From Rhopalosiphum padi (Eukaryota; Arthropoda; Insecta; Hemiptera; Aphididae), in NCBI RefSeq assembly GCF_020882245.1, contig NC_083598.1, positions 44,987,858-45,051,857 on the forward strand: a stretch of DNA of 64,000 bases, given 5' to 3'. The notes beneath the pieces are model-generated. The model did no database searches, had not been told where the DNA came from, and worked only from the letters and a program-made list of their open reading frames with translations. Of the stretch, positions 27,601-42,600 are shown piece after piece. Every line of letters begins with the position of its first letter. Position 1 is the stretch's first letter. The position numbers and the translations under genes were made by a program.

Positions 27601-30600
27601 TATCTTTTTACTAACCGATAAGTCGAATATTATACTATACAATAATTGTAATACAAAGTATTCACAAATTTACGATTGCCTAGATTGTAGTATTAACTAT
27701 CAATATAACAATACTATGTTTTATATTTAGTATACAAACAGTATTTTTTTCTCTTTCTTTTTTTTTTTTTTTTGGTACTAAATTCACCTAGGCTTGTGTG
27801 TTCAATGTGGTTGATAAATCGGTCACGGACGATATTACGTATAATATATTATATTACATGGTGGCCAGTGCGATTTATCACAGAAGCAAGTCCATTTAAC
27901 CGATAAAAACTATACCTATATATATAATATACACACACACACACATATGTATGTATGTCTATAAAATAATATGTACAGCTAGACGATCTGACGTTATAAT
28001 ATATATACTTCTTCGTGGGGTTTGTGCGGTATGGTTTGCGAAACGTGCGAAACTGGGAAGCGTAAGCCCCGCGGGTTGAACGGCCCGTCACGTCAGCCGG
28101 AGACCAAACAAATCGTATCGGTTTAGAGTTTAGATGTACATATAAAATATAAAATAAAGGCCACTTCTCTTCTTTGGATTAAGAACGCCGACAGAGTGGT
28201 ATGCTGTGAAAATTTGTCGAAATTCTGGAGTTGGGTCGACGGTCGACAACAGACGTAGCAACTATAATAATATTGTCATTTATCAGTTTTGATAATCGTA
28301 ATAAATGGTACCATATCATAATAATAATCCACACCTGTTTTTGTTTAGTGTCCATTTGTCGAGCTCGTGGTTCGTGAATCGTCATCAGACTTTTACTCGT
28401 TATCGATTATTATTATAATAATAATAATTTTATCTATTTTGTCTCCGAAAAAGTTTGGGATCCGCGTGTCACGGTTAATTCGATAAATGATGGTCATATT
28501 ATTATTACTGCAAACGGCTTTTTAATTACTTTTTCTATGTTATTTTTGCGGAAAATCATGCCAGCCCAAGTCACAACCATAATAATAAAATATATTATGA
28601 GGTATATTATTATACGTAGGTACAACAATTATTATTATTATCGGCACGTTTCCGGTTCGTTGTTTACAAGTACGTATATATTATTATTATGTAATAAATC
28701 TTAACCCCAAAACCCACTCGCCTGAGTAATATTATAATATATATATATATATATTATAATATTACCGTTGCAAGTATCATATGTGACATGTTGCGATGAT
28801 ATCGTTTCGGCTGAAGCAAAATAAGTGAGTGCCAAACCCTGCCAACCTACATCGTCAAAAAGGACGATTATCTAATGCAGGTAATATGTGGCCTTGGTTA
28901 TGTTTTAAAAAAAGCTCATTTTTAATACAATATACGGCCAGTGAGACTGAAAGTTTTGAAAACTAGCATTAAAAATGTTGAAAATACCCGTAGCTGATCT
29001 ATTGAATAGTGTAAAAATATATATCTACGGACAGTGTTGATTACTCGTACTGTTTATGTGGTTGTAGAGGAATACTAAGTATTTTATACGAAATTTAAAA
29101 TACGTGAGACATGTCAGACAAAATAATATCGTAACGCATTATCATAAAACCTTGCTACCAATTAATGCAATTGCGGTGACTTTATCCTCAAATTAGTGCC
29201 AAACGTATGCTTATACAGAAACGGAATCGGGAAACGACGTATTAAAAATTGGACTAAAAATCTCAAATATTCCAATTAAAATTGTGTTCCCGCATATAAA
29301 AGACGCATGCAGGGTATGTGTGTGTGTGTGTGACGGGACACGCTTTAATAATACAGGGGACTCATCGATTCTGCTAGTACATAAGTAGTTTTAACAACCT
29401 ATTGTTCCACTACCTATCAATTTTTACCTGTGGCCATTGTGATTGCTTTTTAACTTTATTATGTAACTAAACTTAGTGCAATATCAAACTTAGGTTCAAT
29501 TGTTGGAAATACTTTTTCATGTTTGTATAAGGGTACATATAGGTATATATAGTACATATATTCAAGATGTATATAATTTAAATATATTAATATCTATAAA
29601 ATATTAAAATATACCTAATAAATAATATACTATTAAAAAATTAGATAATAATAATTATACATGTACATTTTTATGAATTTTATTTTTAATTTTGAGTAAT
29701 TTTCAGTTTTTAGTGATATAAGGTAATTAACAAATTAAACTATATTATACATTGTCTGAATAAATATAAAAATCATTGTTGAAATTACGGTTTATAATAT
29801 TTGTTCGAAAGTTTATATTTTCATGTTCTGTACTGGTTCCGTTAAACTTACAATTTATAATTAATGGTATCAATTCGTTGTTTATCAACTATATGTAATT
29901 GTGAAGTACGCAGATGTATTTTTTTAATTAATAAAAAAATGTCTAGCAAAATCGATGAATTCCCATTTATACCTACGTTTATTTGATATCAGATAAAACT
30001 ATTGGTACCGTAAACAGTCGCAGTTTTTACGTTGTTAACCGACGACCGTGTTCGTGGAAAATTTGAAACAAATAAAAAAAGATTATAAAAATGGATACAT
30101 TTTAACAATGTACTGATGTATTAACAAAAGAGTTTCCGCCGGTTCATAGCAGAGTTGCGTTAGAAAACGTGGTTATAACGTACACCCATGGGACCAATCA
30201 GCTGTTGTCCGGTCACGTGGTGCTGCTGCAGGTCTTTTACACAATAATTATAAATTATGATGAAAGCAGGTATGTCAGGTACTCAGGCGTGTACAAACAA
30301 CGTGACAGATAGTCATTGGCACGTTGGTTAAGTGAAAGTGCGTGTTATTGCAGAAGTTTGAAAATTTCATTCATATTTCATTATGTTTTTAATCTTTTTT
30401 TTCAACACAATATAGGTATCTACAATTATTAAATAATTGCATATCATACACGCGATTTGATATTATTTATAAATATATATATACGATATACATTTGTCAG
30501 AGTGTGACCTTTGTTTTCGATAGTAAAATTACTATCATATTGTCTAACATAGATAATTTTTAACGAGTTATCAATCCGCGATTCGCCTATTCAGAAGAAT

Positions 30601-33600
30601 TGGACTCTTCTGCTTCATTACCATTAGACAAATAAAATAAATATTTCTGGTCTAAATAATATTCTATAGCCTTAGCAATCACTTTTTTGTAGTATTCTTA
30701 GTTATCCTAAAAGATTTGATATTGTTATGTTTTTATAAGTGTGGAATAAATAAAATAAATTAAAGAGCGATGGACAATAAACATTTTTGCTAAAAGAAAG
30801 ATCAGTGTCTATACTGTCTTAATACTTGACATTTGATATTTTTTCTGTTGCGTTTTTCTCTAATTTCAATAAATTTCGCAGACTTTAGGTACTCACGAAT
30901 ATGAATTTATCTTTATTAAGTAATAGGATACACTCATGATCATTACATTTCTTTTACAGATATGACATTCAATATTAAAGAGCAATACTTTATTCGTGAA
31001 CCATTAGTTGGGTGCGAAATATAATTTCATATTGTACCCGATATATTTTTTCCATCCGATTAACACTAATATTTGTCAAATGACTGAGGCTTAGTACATA
31101 TTACACAGTTTTTCAAATAAAATAATTAAATCTCCGTGAAAATAAGCCAAAAGTTTGGAATCCCCAATATTTATTTTCTAGCTTTGTGTATCATATTTTC
31201 ATTGTTCTTTCATATCTAGACACTAGTTTAGTGTAATCGTCTTAAACTGGAGATGAATTGTATTTTGTTTTGATAGAATCATATTTGCTCTTTAATTAGA
31301 TATATTCGTTAATTGAAAAATGGAGTGTACCCTTATCAAATTTGAATTTATTTAAGACGATGAACTTTAGCATTGAATTTTGATTCAGTGTCTAAAATGT
31401 GCAACAAAAGATTTTTTTAAAGCACGCACCTGTTTTTTTTTACTAGCGGTGAAATATTTCGTATTTTATTCATTCATTGTTTCTCCTATAGTAAAGGGTT
31501 AAATGTATCAAAGATCCATCAACGTTATCGTTTACTGCAATAATTTTTCACATGACATATTTTAATGGATTTTTACTAAATAATACAATAAATCGCGAAG
31601 CATCAATCGGTGGCACTGAGATTACCAAAAATATTAATATCACTTTTAAAATTATAGAAAAACTAAATAAATTCGACTTGTGTATTCACTAGGTTTGTAT
31701 TGCTACATTATTTATTTGAAAACTTTAACAATAAATTTTAGGTTGTCACTTTTATAATATTTATTTATGACATAAAAAAACCACATAAAAATGTTTCTCA
31801 AAATGATATTAAATATATATTCTATATAAAATTATATTATATTATTAATAATAATAAGAATTTATAAGTATTGGAAATAATAATAATAAAAAAAATTAAA
31901 TAATTAAGTTTGGATTAGGAAATTAAAATAGCTGTATATCATTATGTAACTATATTAAGTAGATTCCTCTTTAAAAAAATACTAAAATCAAGAAGACAAT
32001 ATCATTTAATGTCCAACAGACTCATAAAGTATTAAAATATAACTGTAAACCCACAACATAATAATCATATATAATATAGATAAATTTATATATCTATGTA
32101 TAAAAATCTAATGTCTTTATACGAAGTCATGAGCGTTTTAATAATTTCCCAAATGAAATAAACGTATCTAATATATATGTTTATTATGTAGGTAAATTAA
32201 TTTATTTTACAATTTTATAATTACTTTAAACTTTTAAAGTCTACAAAGTGCAGAGTAATCTAAAGTATACAAATCAAATTCTTTGAACTTTGAAAGTTTT
32301 TGAACTACATACGAACATACGATATAAGCTTTATGTGTATAATAGAAACAACAACAAAAAAGCACCACATATTTATTACTTTGAACATAATTAATTTAAT
32401 TATGCTCTATACTTATTTTAGATTTAATTATTTAGTCATTAAATATATTATTGTATTTTATATACTAATTATTATACAAAACATATTAATGTATCTTTTT
32501 TTTTATTTGAATTTTTTTTTTCTATCTTTTTCATATCAAATAATTATAATAATAAGTTAAATTTTAACTGTAAATATAATATTATATTTATATTATACTC
32601 AAGAGATACAGATTGATGAGAATGATGAGTAAAACTAAACAAAACGGTTTTATAATAAAAATATCACGTTGTTTATATGTTGTTACTTAGGGGTAGTAGA
32701 TTAATGATTTCGTATAATGTTATTAATTATTATAATATTATTCTAATTACTATAATTAATAATACAAATATATTGACTTTTATGATGAGATATTTGTTAT
32801 ATTGGATATATGGCTTAAAAGTCAATTAAGCCGTCGATACATTAATATTAATGGACTGCCATGGCAAGTGTTGCAACACTTAACTTTGCACTAAGATATA
32901 GTTTTATATCTCAATATCACACTATACACGTTAAAGCATTTTATTTTTTGACAGTAAGCATTACGGGGTTCTGTTTCCGGAATTCAATCCCTTTTATTGT
33001 CTGTTTTACCTACACCTAACTTACCTTAAAGATTTTAACGTGTTTTAAGTAGACGAAATCCGAGTATAATAGTGCAGAGAAAGCGTAAACTAACTTCTAC
33101 AAAGTTTCGTTGATCTTAAATGAACGGTCAAAGTTTTCGGTATCTTAAAACGTGCAACACCCATTAACAAGTGCTATTTGGGACTTAAGTTAATGTTTTG
33201 GTATGTCGGATACGATGTTGCTGCTTTGAGTGTAAATAAAATCGTATAATGTTTATGATTAAAGTTAATGTTCATTTTATGTATTTATAGTAATTATGTT
33301 TCAAAAGTCAATACAATAATAAATATATTAAATACATTGTAAATTTTAATGATTAAACTATTAAAGAAATATTCTTAATAGGAAATTCACTCCAGGTTTT
33401 AATATTTTTTTTTTAATTAACTCAACAAATTCAAAATATTTTAATTTGATTATCAGTTCTAACATCAAATTTTAGTTGACGCTGAAGATAATTTATAATC
33501 ATATTATTTTTAATAAAAAGCTGATCGTATTGTAATCGTTTTTAAGGGATTTGAAAAATGCATGCTAAAGAAATTAAATTAAAAGGTATAAAAACATTAT

Positions 33601-36600
33601 TTTAATAATGTAATATGTATAATATTAATATAATATGTGAAATCTAGCGTGGGCATATTTTTATTGTTTAATACTCTTTTTATATGTCTAAAATTAAAAA
33701 AATAGAACTATGAAAAATAAATACATTTTAGCATCACAAATTTACCCTTTAATTTTTTTTTGTAATTTACTAACAAAATAATATGTACAACAGCATTTAA
33801 AATTCAAAACAATGAATAAACTACAGTGTTGTTAAATATGGTGCTGTTATGTTATATGTTTGTTCAAATATTATTATGGAATCACGAAACATACATTTTT
33901 CAAATAAATGTCCATCGAGTTGGTTAATATCATCTAAATTATGAAAGGACATATAACGAACAATTAGTCATAAATCAATTTTCATTTTGAAAACTAAAAT
34001 ATTTTTATTGTCGGTAACATTGATTTGTCGTTAAAAAAAATAGATTTAAATAATGTATATGTATAATATTCCATTACAGTACTAACGATCAGAGACACGG
34101 AAAACACAAACATATATGTATATATATAGTATAAAAAGTATAATAAACTTTACTCCGAATTGCGAGTTATAACGTTATAGTTATATCGTTTAACGCGAAA
34201 TGCATTTGATAATTGAAAATCGTATAGCTATTAAAATTTCGTATTTTACGACTAAAACGATATTAAATTGGCACACACGAGCTCACAAACATAGACATTA
34301 CACACACATTAAATCATACGCATGGCATTTTTGATTGATCATTTTGTGTTTGTTGTGGTTTTATATTGTTATATGCATATTGTAATAATATATCTGGTCT
34401 GACCCGACCAATGCATTTATATAATATATTATTATATTATCATATAAACGGGCCGGGCGTAGTCATACAAACTCATCTCTGTGTTAACGGATATCCCCCC
34501 TCCTTCCGCTGACCTACACAAATATTATAATATTAACAACAACGACCAGACACTGGAATTTGATCGAAAACTCGATTCCCGTCATAACCTACTGCGGTCG
34601 TCCTAGCTATATTATATATAGTATATAATATTGTAAGTAGCGTGGCGCGGGCACATATTATAACATGGACGCGCACGTGCCCGCGTATTGCGCTTTACGC
34701 GGCGCGGCTGTATGGCGATGACAGTAATTTTCCGCTTTCATGTTTTTCAATGACAGTTAATTTTAGACGAGTTTTGGAGGGGGTGAAGGGTGAGGGGGAG
34801 CGAGAAAACGTGAAATATTTTGCACGCCCGCCGGCCATATTTTATTTTTAGATAGAAATTTCGGATGGAGTTCGGCTAAGCACCCGCCGACGTCGGTTTG
34901 CCAAGAAACGAGAAAAAAAACAAATATATTATAAATATATAATATATTATGTATATACACGCATAAAACAGAGTAGACGGGGCACACGAGTGTAATAAAG
35001 GTATACTATGGACGTCGAAATGACCTAGCAGGTGTAACAAAACGCCTAGAACTATGTTTAAATAATAATATTAATTTGCACCGACGCTAGAGATCATCCG
35101 CCGTTACAAGGAAAACTCGTAAAATAAAACAATAATAATAACAAGACTGATATGAGACGTTTTATGAAAAATAATACCGAAACCCTCCCTCTCTTTAAAA
35201 GAATTCTAGGCGTACCTTGAATTATTTCACATTGTATCGATGACTTGATCTTGTCTTTTTTATTTTTTTTTTTTATTGCGAGCTATTATAGACATTATAC
35301 TTTTATCAATAACCACGGCCTTATGTTTTAAAAAGCACGCCAAAATACGTATTTAACGGCAATAACAGTTGTGAACTGTGATAGTACGAATTTTAGTGTT
35401 ACCAAATGTACGAAACAGACTTAAAAAATATTTTGTATCTTGTCCTTATGTCCTTGTAGAATTCTTTTTTGATTATTATACAACTTACTCGCGATTAAAA
35501 TAATGTACATTTTATTGAACGGTAAACCATTTTCAATTTTACGGGTAGATAATAGTACATTTACTTAATTGATTTGTGTTGTAATAATTTTAGAGTCTAA
35601 ACGAGTATAAAATAATGTCATAGTACATTATATAAATACATATTTTGGTCATAAATTCTCAGAAAATCTTCGTCTTATTTTTCATATTACAGATCCATTA
35701 TGGAAACTAAAAAAAAAGTTTTATGTATAAAATCTAAAAAACCTTAGTTATTATAAATATAAGATAATATGTTTAGACATTTTTTAAAGTATATAGGTAC
35801 CTATATATGTTTTTAATTTAAAAATTCTTAAGAAAAAAATGCATTAGTACAATTATAATAAACATATATAAAGTATACGCACATAATTCGTGTTCAAGTA
35901 TAATTATTATTTATTAATAATTAATAGTTAATTACATAAATTATTTTTAATTTTTGATAATTCTAAAATAATAAATACAAGATAGCAGAAAAAATATTTT
36001 TACTAATTTTAAAATATGTATCTTAATAAGATCTATTAATTCTTATATATTGAACGCCAACTATTAAATAACTCAAATTTGAGTCATAAATATACACTAT
36101 TATTACATGCTGCTATATTTTATATTGCACATTTTTTCCCGAGTGATATTTTACTGCCGGTATTATTTCTTTACGATATTATATTTGTTTCGTTATATTT
36201 TATTGGCGATATTTTGGTTACACGGTATTTTGTTGGAATACTGAAAAAAGTATTATATTTTTGTTTTCTCCCTGTTGTATTATGTAAACAATTCAAAAAA
36301 TATGTACATAAATGTATAACTCTCTCTTTACTTAAAGGGGATATATAATATATATATATGTTTAAAAAAAACAAAATATTACTTCATATAAGTTGTTTCA
36401 TTATTTTGAATATATTTGTACGAAAAATAAAAAATAAATCCCACGGAAACGGCTCGTTTTATTCGATAATTTCTACGATTATCGAATTCGAGATATACGA
36501 CCTGCAAAACACACAAATACACATCATAATATTATACTTCATACTGTATAGTCTGTACCAATTTTTTTAATCGAACGCCTTAAAACACTAAGCGCGAGAC

Positions 36601-39600
36601 TATGCACAGTATATTATAATATTATTAAATACATTGCAGAAACACGTCACCGTGGCTGATTTCCTATTTGGCCGCGTGCCCAACACCTGTTCCACGCGAA
36701 AAACTCGGTCACGACAAACGGATGGCTCGCGGATCTTAGAACGGACACGCGCGAATGAAATCTACGCGGTCGTCTCCCTCACGATGTCCGATGTTATCCC
36801 GTCGCGTACATCGCTGTGTATGCCACAGCCACGATTATGTTTAAAATATATTATTATGTACGGCAAACACATCTATGATTCTGTCTCACGTCGCAGACAA
36901 TTTGGCGTTTATACATGAGCGGGTATATACGGTTAGATCCCACACAATGACCATTTTTTTTATGGGATTTTATGGAATAATAATTTATTTTAGTTACACA
37001 TACAGTCTCACATAATATAATATTATTATAAAACGCGGTGGTATTTTATACGAACGACGATGCAATTCATAGTAAACCGCGGTAACCGACTGAAGTTAAA
37101 AGAAAAATATTGAATTTTGTCGTCTAGTTATTTTACTATAAAACGGTGTAAAATATTTATATGTGTTATTACAGTGCACAGGTCTTTCATATAACTCCAT
37201 AAATATTGGCGTATTCAGACCTTTGGATTTGGGGGCTTCGAGTTTCACATAAAATTATATTTTCATACACTAATGACCTTTTTTGTTTGTTTGTTAATAC
37301 ATTAACTATAATATATATATATACGATAGGTACTTAAAATGTCTGTTTTTTTTTTACATAGATTAAGTTTTTTCACTCTGATACAAACTTATATATACGT
37401 CATACTATACGCTCGCGTATTAATAAGTGTACAGGGTGATATAATATTTAATGCAATATGTACGTTTTTACGGCAAGTTATCGCCTTATCCGTAACGGCG
37501 TATACCCTATATACGTATAAAATGTAGTAAATACGATTTTATCGTGGCGAGGGCAATCTCACTACCGTTTTGCAAATAAATAACCACTATATTTTATGTT
37601 ACGGAAGTTTTTTGGTTTTATACGCAGTTGATTTAAACGGCTGCCGTTTTAAAGAAAATAATGTTTCCGTTTGAAAGTTCACTGGGCAAATAATTAGACA
37701 TTGTGTCCGTTCCTCCTAAATACATACGTTTTTATATGTTTAAAAATAATAATTGTAGATTGTTATTTGTTTGACAAACGATATTATTTTTTAGATCAGA
37801 ATTTTTAGAGAAATAATGTAATTCTGCTGTCATGCATTTCAATGAGATATATAATGTAAGATTTATAAATAATGATCATGTTATGTTATACTATAATAAA
37901 TAACTTAAACTGAATTGGTGATAGATAAATACTTTTTGCATAGTATTATATATACACAGATGGAGTATAAAAATAAAATACAGTATAAATACACATCATA
38001 TTATATTGCCTGACATCGCGCGTTTATAGTATAGCTGTTGAACTGCCCAAAGATATATATAACGAACACCGTCCGAGTGACTGTTGTCGGGAAGAGGCGT
38101 GATTGGGGTTGTAACAGAAATGGGTATTATATTAGGAAATTTAGTGGACCGAAAAGGGACTTTGCGGCAGTTATTCGTCTTTCCGCGAAATAAAACGGAG
38201 ACGATAATCGGACTAACTCAAAGTTTACTGCAACAAGAATGATGGCCCTGCTAGCCATATACAATATACTTATAGTTTAGCGTAGGTAAGGTATGGTACG
38301 CGTACTTCAGGGAATCTTTACCACAAAGTTTACGAGTTCTCCAGTTCGCCAGACGGCTTTATATTATTATTGTTATTATCATTACGTCAAATCCTTATTC
38401 TGAGTAGGTTGTCATTCACAAAGCGTTTTTATCAAGTCAAACTGACATATGCGGGTATTCTCCTATCTTCGAAAACTTCAATTTTTTCCATCGACGCCTA
38501 CGACGCTCGCATGTACAACGAAGGATTTTTTGAATGTCGTATGACAGAAATGGCGGGGATTACGTTGGGTTCTCGAGTAGTGTAGCAATATGCTTGCCGA
38601 ATATTCGAAATCCTCAGCAAAATACTCTGTTTCAAAATATATTATCTTTTAACCAAAGAGACTTACGAAATTATGACAACAAAAAATTATAAAAACTTTA
38701 TTGAATACATCTTACATTCATTTTTCTTTAGAAATTTATTTATTCAAATTCTGGTGTTTCGAATATTTTTGTTACTCCAACTCAAAGATTATATTTTCAT
38801 TTATCTATTTAGATTGTTTTATACCATTTAATGAATAGTTTATGGCGACACAAATTATTTTTTTCCAATAAGAAACAACGTTTTATATTATTAAAGAGAT
38901 GATTTATTTTAAAAAATGTTAATGCATCTAAATAAAAATTTGAACAATTATTTTCTGATTTATTAATATGCACGAAATAAAGGATAATAGTTCTTAAAAT
39001 GGGTTTACAGAAATATAAAACAGAATGATATCTAATATGGATCTAGTATTTATTATATTCCCACTATTCTTACAAACTATAAAATGTTGATAGATTAATA
39101 TAATAATAATTATACGAGTAATTATTTAAATCTTCAAATTGTCATAACCTCCTTATCATCCAAACCCATTATCGTGGATTTATTATCACATTACTACACA
39201 AAGATAAATCACTAATAAATTACTAGTTTAAAATTTGTTTTAGACATATCAGTCATTTCAAAAAAATTGCTTCATTCTTTACAGCAAAAAGGGGTAGGTT
39301 TTTGTTCGAAAACGACCAAATCACCACGGGGTACTCTTCTAGCAGTATACAAAATCTAAGCAATTGAAAGCATGGTCCCGCAGTAGATTTATAATATGAA
39401 AATTTCTAAAACCAGAATTTGAATTAATTCATTATATCAAAGAAAAAAATGGGAGCGAGCACGTTTGGCGAATTGGAATCACCCTCTCATATAATATATT
39501 ATATACGGTGGACGGATTTCCGTCATTAAACGCAGCCGCGCCACATAATCTGCACACAGGGTGTCAACTGCAAAACGTAATTATCTCCGTTCGAGTGTAT

Positions 39601-42600
39601 ATACGGTCGTTGCAGAAATGTATATATTACTTACGTATAGTAAGCACTACGCGTACTAGCGGAGATCTCATATCGGTATATAAATTTGCGTATATAGGTA
39701 AATTACGGTGTGAACGACGTTAGTCGCCTTACGTGCATGCAGGTCCTTTGGATGATTAAATGTTATTATTTCGGTTCGAATAGTGCGCCTTCAAAGGGGC
39801 CGTCGGACGAAACTACGAAGCACATAGGTATATACTCGTAATATTATTTTCTATCCGTCTGGAGCCTGAATAAAACCCGCCGGAAAATAGGTACCCATCG
39901 TCGGGGAGTTACAGAACCTATTACATAGTATTATAATACGTCTCATACGGCTTACGTGAATAAACGTTTATCGTATAATCCTAGCCCGTTAATAATTGCT
40001 TATTTTGTTATACAGGCGGTAACATACTATAATACATTTTAATTTTATTTTATTTTTCCATACCACAGTGGTTTTACGGGTAATGTCATGTCAATAATGA
40101 TCATGATACAATAATTATTTAATATGCGTCCATATTGTTTTGGCATTTTGAGAAACGATTAAACGCTGCGGAAATTCTTTATGACGCAGTATGTCGGTTT
40201 ACAATTTTCGTTTTCGATTTTTTTTATTTGTTCAAGTTTATTATTATCACCCAAATTTTACTAAAAACATAAAAAAAACTATAGGTAATTCAAAATAAAT
40301 TAATAATTAAAAAAAATAAAAAAAATGTTTATTTACTAAATATATTAAATTATGATAAACGTTATTTAATTTTTGAAATGACTACTTAAGTAGAAGTTTT
40401 CAGCTGGAATTTCTTTTTACTATTTTTAATATTAATATTAAACCTATCATGTATACATTTTATTGATGTACATTGTACAATTTAGTTACGATGTTAATAT
40501 TATGGTTGACAGATTTTATTAACTCTTGGCAATATTTATGGTGTAAAATATAAATTATATTACATGATAAATTCAATATGGCTTCTTCGTACAGAACACT
40601 ATGATACACTATGAGTATATGAAACTTCTTTTCTCTCTCTAAATATTGGAGTTTCAGAAATGAAAAAAAATCCACGACGTGTTTGATATTAATTTTTGAA
40701 GTTTTTGGAATGACATAAAAAACAGGGTTAGAAGAAAATCAAATCCCGACGCCAGTAAGCCGAAACTGGGTCAGTGAATAATTAAAGGAAGGTTTCTTTT
40801 TGCGAGGTTTTAACCAACCTTCTCCTCTGGTCGGAGAAATTGTTATTTTTAAGGACAACCCTGTTCTGCGCTTGACTGTAAATATAGTCGACAAGTAATT
40901 ATTTGACAGCTTCTGACCACTCGTCATCTGGCGCCAAACTGGTCATGACTTAAATGCATTGTAAATGTTTTACGTCATTTGCAAAATAACGTACAATTTC
41001 GCAATTGCAAACATCGCCATAGCGCGCAACCGTATTGTGTGAATGTATGATGCGAAAATATATTATTTTTGAGACTATTAAACTACTTTACGAGTGACCG
41101 TATTTATAATTGGGCTGTTATCCGATATAATTATTTATGGAAATGGCGTAAAATGGCAATCACTTTCCACCACATTATCATGAGCACGATAACAAAAGAT
41201 CACATATTTAAATTTAATATTAAAATTTAATTAAATTTATACTTGACTGTAAGAAATCAACTAAACTAATGGTCTTGAATAAAATTATTCTGAAAGTAAA
41301 TAATATGATTTTTGATAAATTTATAGTTAGTACTTTTATTCAATTAAGAACAATTTACAATTGTGTTATTTGTTGTATCCGGTCGCACAGAATGTATGAA
41401 TATCAAATATCAAATATAAAAATTCAATGAAATGACTAATTTTTATTAACTCTGTTAATCAAACAAAGTATGTATTTTTTTTTATGTACATTATTATACC
41501 AAGTACACATCATATGGATACAACCAGATAATGCTATAAAATGACAATTTTATAATAATGAACAAAAATGTACATTCATTCTGAAAATTTATGTAAAACG
41601 ATAAGAATAATAATATTATATTACGGTTGCAATTGAAATTGTTTATCAATTAAGTTATATTATCTGAATAGGAATACAAAATTACATTTTTTTAATAATG
41701 TACATATTATAATAGGTACATTAATTGTATACATGTTTAAGGATTCTATAAATAAATATGTATGATAATCTTACCTACTAAAGGTAGAAGATATGTTAAA
41801 TGTTAAAAAATAGTGAATATGTTCTAACTTATTTATTTATAAATCATTTTTGAAGAATTAATGTAACGTGATCGCATTTAAATCGGTTGATGTATGTCCT
41901 CGGGGTCCTATTTTGCGCGGGTAGATTATTATATTATACGAATTTGTAATAATATATTGTAATATCTATATTTTTTGAGAATCGTATAAGAAATGTAAAT
42001 TTAAGCAAAAAATAAAAATAATATATAATATCAGTAGATATACTAGATAGATACCGAGTTTTTTTTTTCGCACAGCATAATATCTTAAAGCAAATGACTT
42101 TGATCAGCGTACCTACTAGTGTTTCAACGTAATTTTATCATGAAAATATTTTTAATAAAACAATTAATTAAAGATGATTGTTCAGTAGCTAAATCATTTC
42201 TGTTATCAAACTAGCTACGTGATATAAATGAAGGTCAGTATTAAAACGTGTATAAAGTTGAACGAGTATTTTTAATTTACATTGCCGGATCAATGTTAAT
42301 TGTACACTATGTTTTAGTGTTTCAAAATTAATTGACCCAAGGGTGTGCAGTGTACACTCTTTATAATGTAAATGCGAACAAATTTAATAGTGTTTATTAC
42401 GATGAAAAGATAATGACAATTGTTTCGGTAATAAGGTACGGTTAATAACGCAACTTAAATTACTTAACATTAATAATTAACGTTTTTTTTTTTTAATCTA
42501 GAATTATTATATAGAATTATTTTAATTGAAATAAGAAAAACGTTATTGAATGCCAACTGTATGTCAATTTTTCTACAACAGTATAATGAACTCAAAATTA

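Noticed and set aside
28320..28385. Possible alternative KCC first exon (MTIHEPRARQ, ending KQKQ before GTGTGG) on the minus strand
   Set aside because: Donor phase does not match exon 2, which needs one overhanging base, so it cannot join in frame.
36634..36918. Plus-strand 94-codon frame in a GC-richer patch
   Set aside because: No recognisable motif or splice signals; the patch is more likely regulatory.
40739..40927. Minus-strand 62-codon frame with basic and Gly-rich stretches
   Set aside because: No recognisable family, no splice or start context; could not be told from chance.
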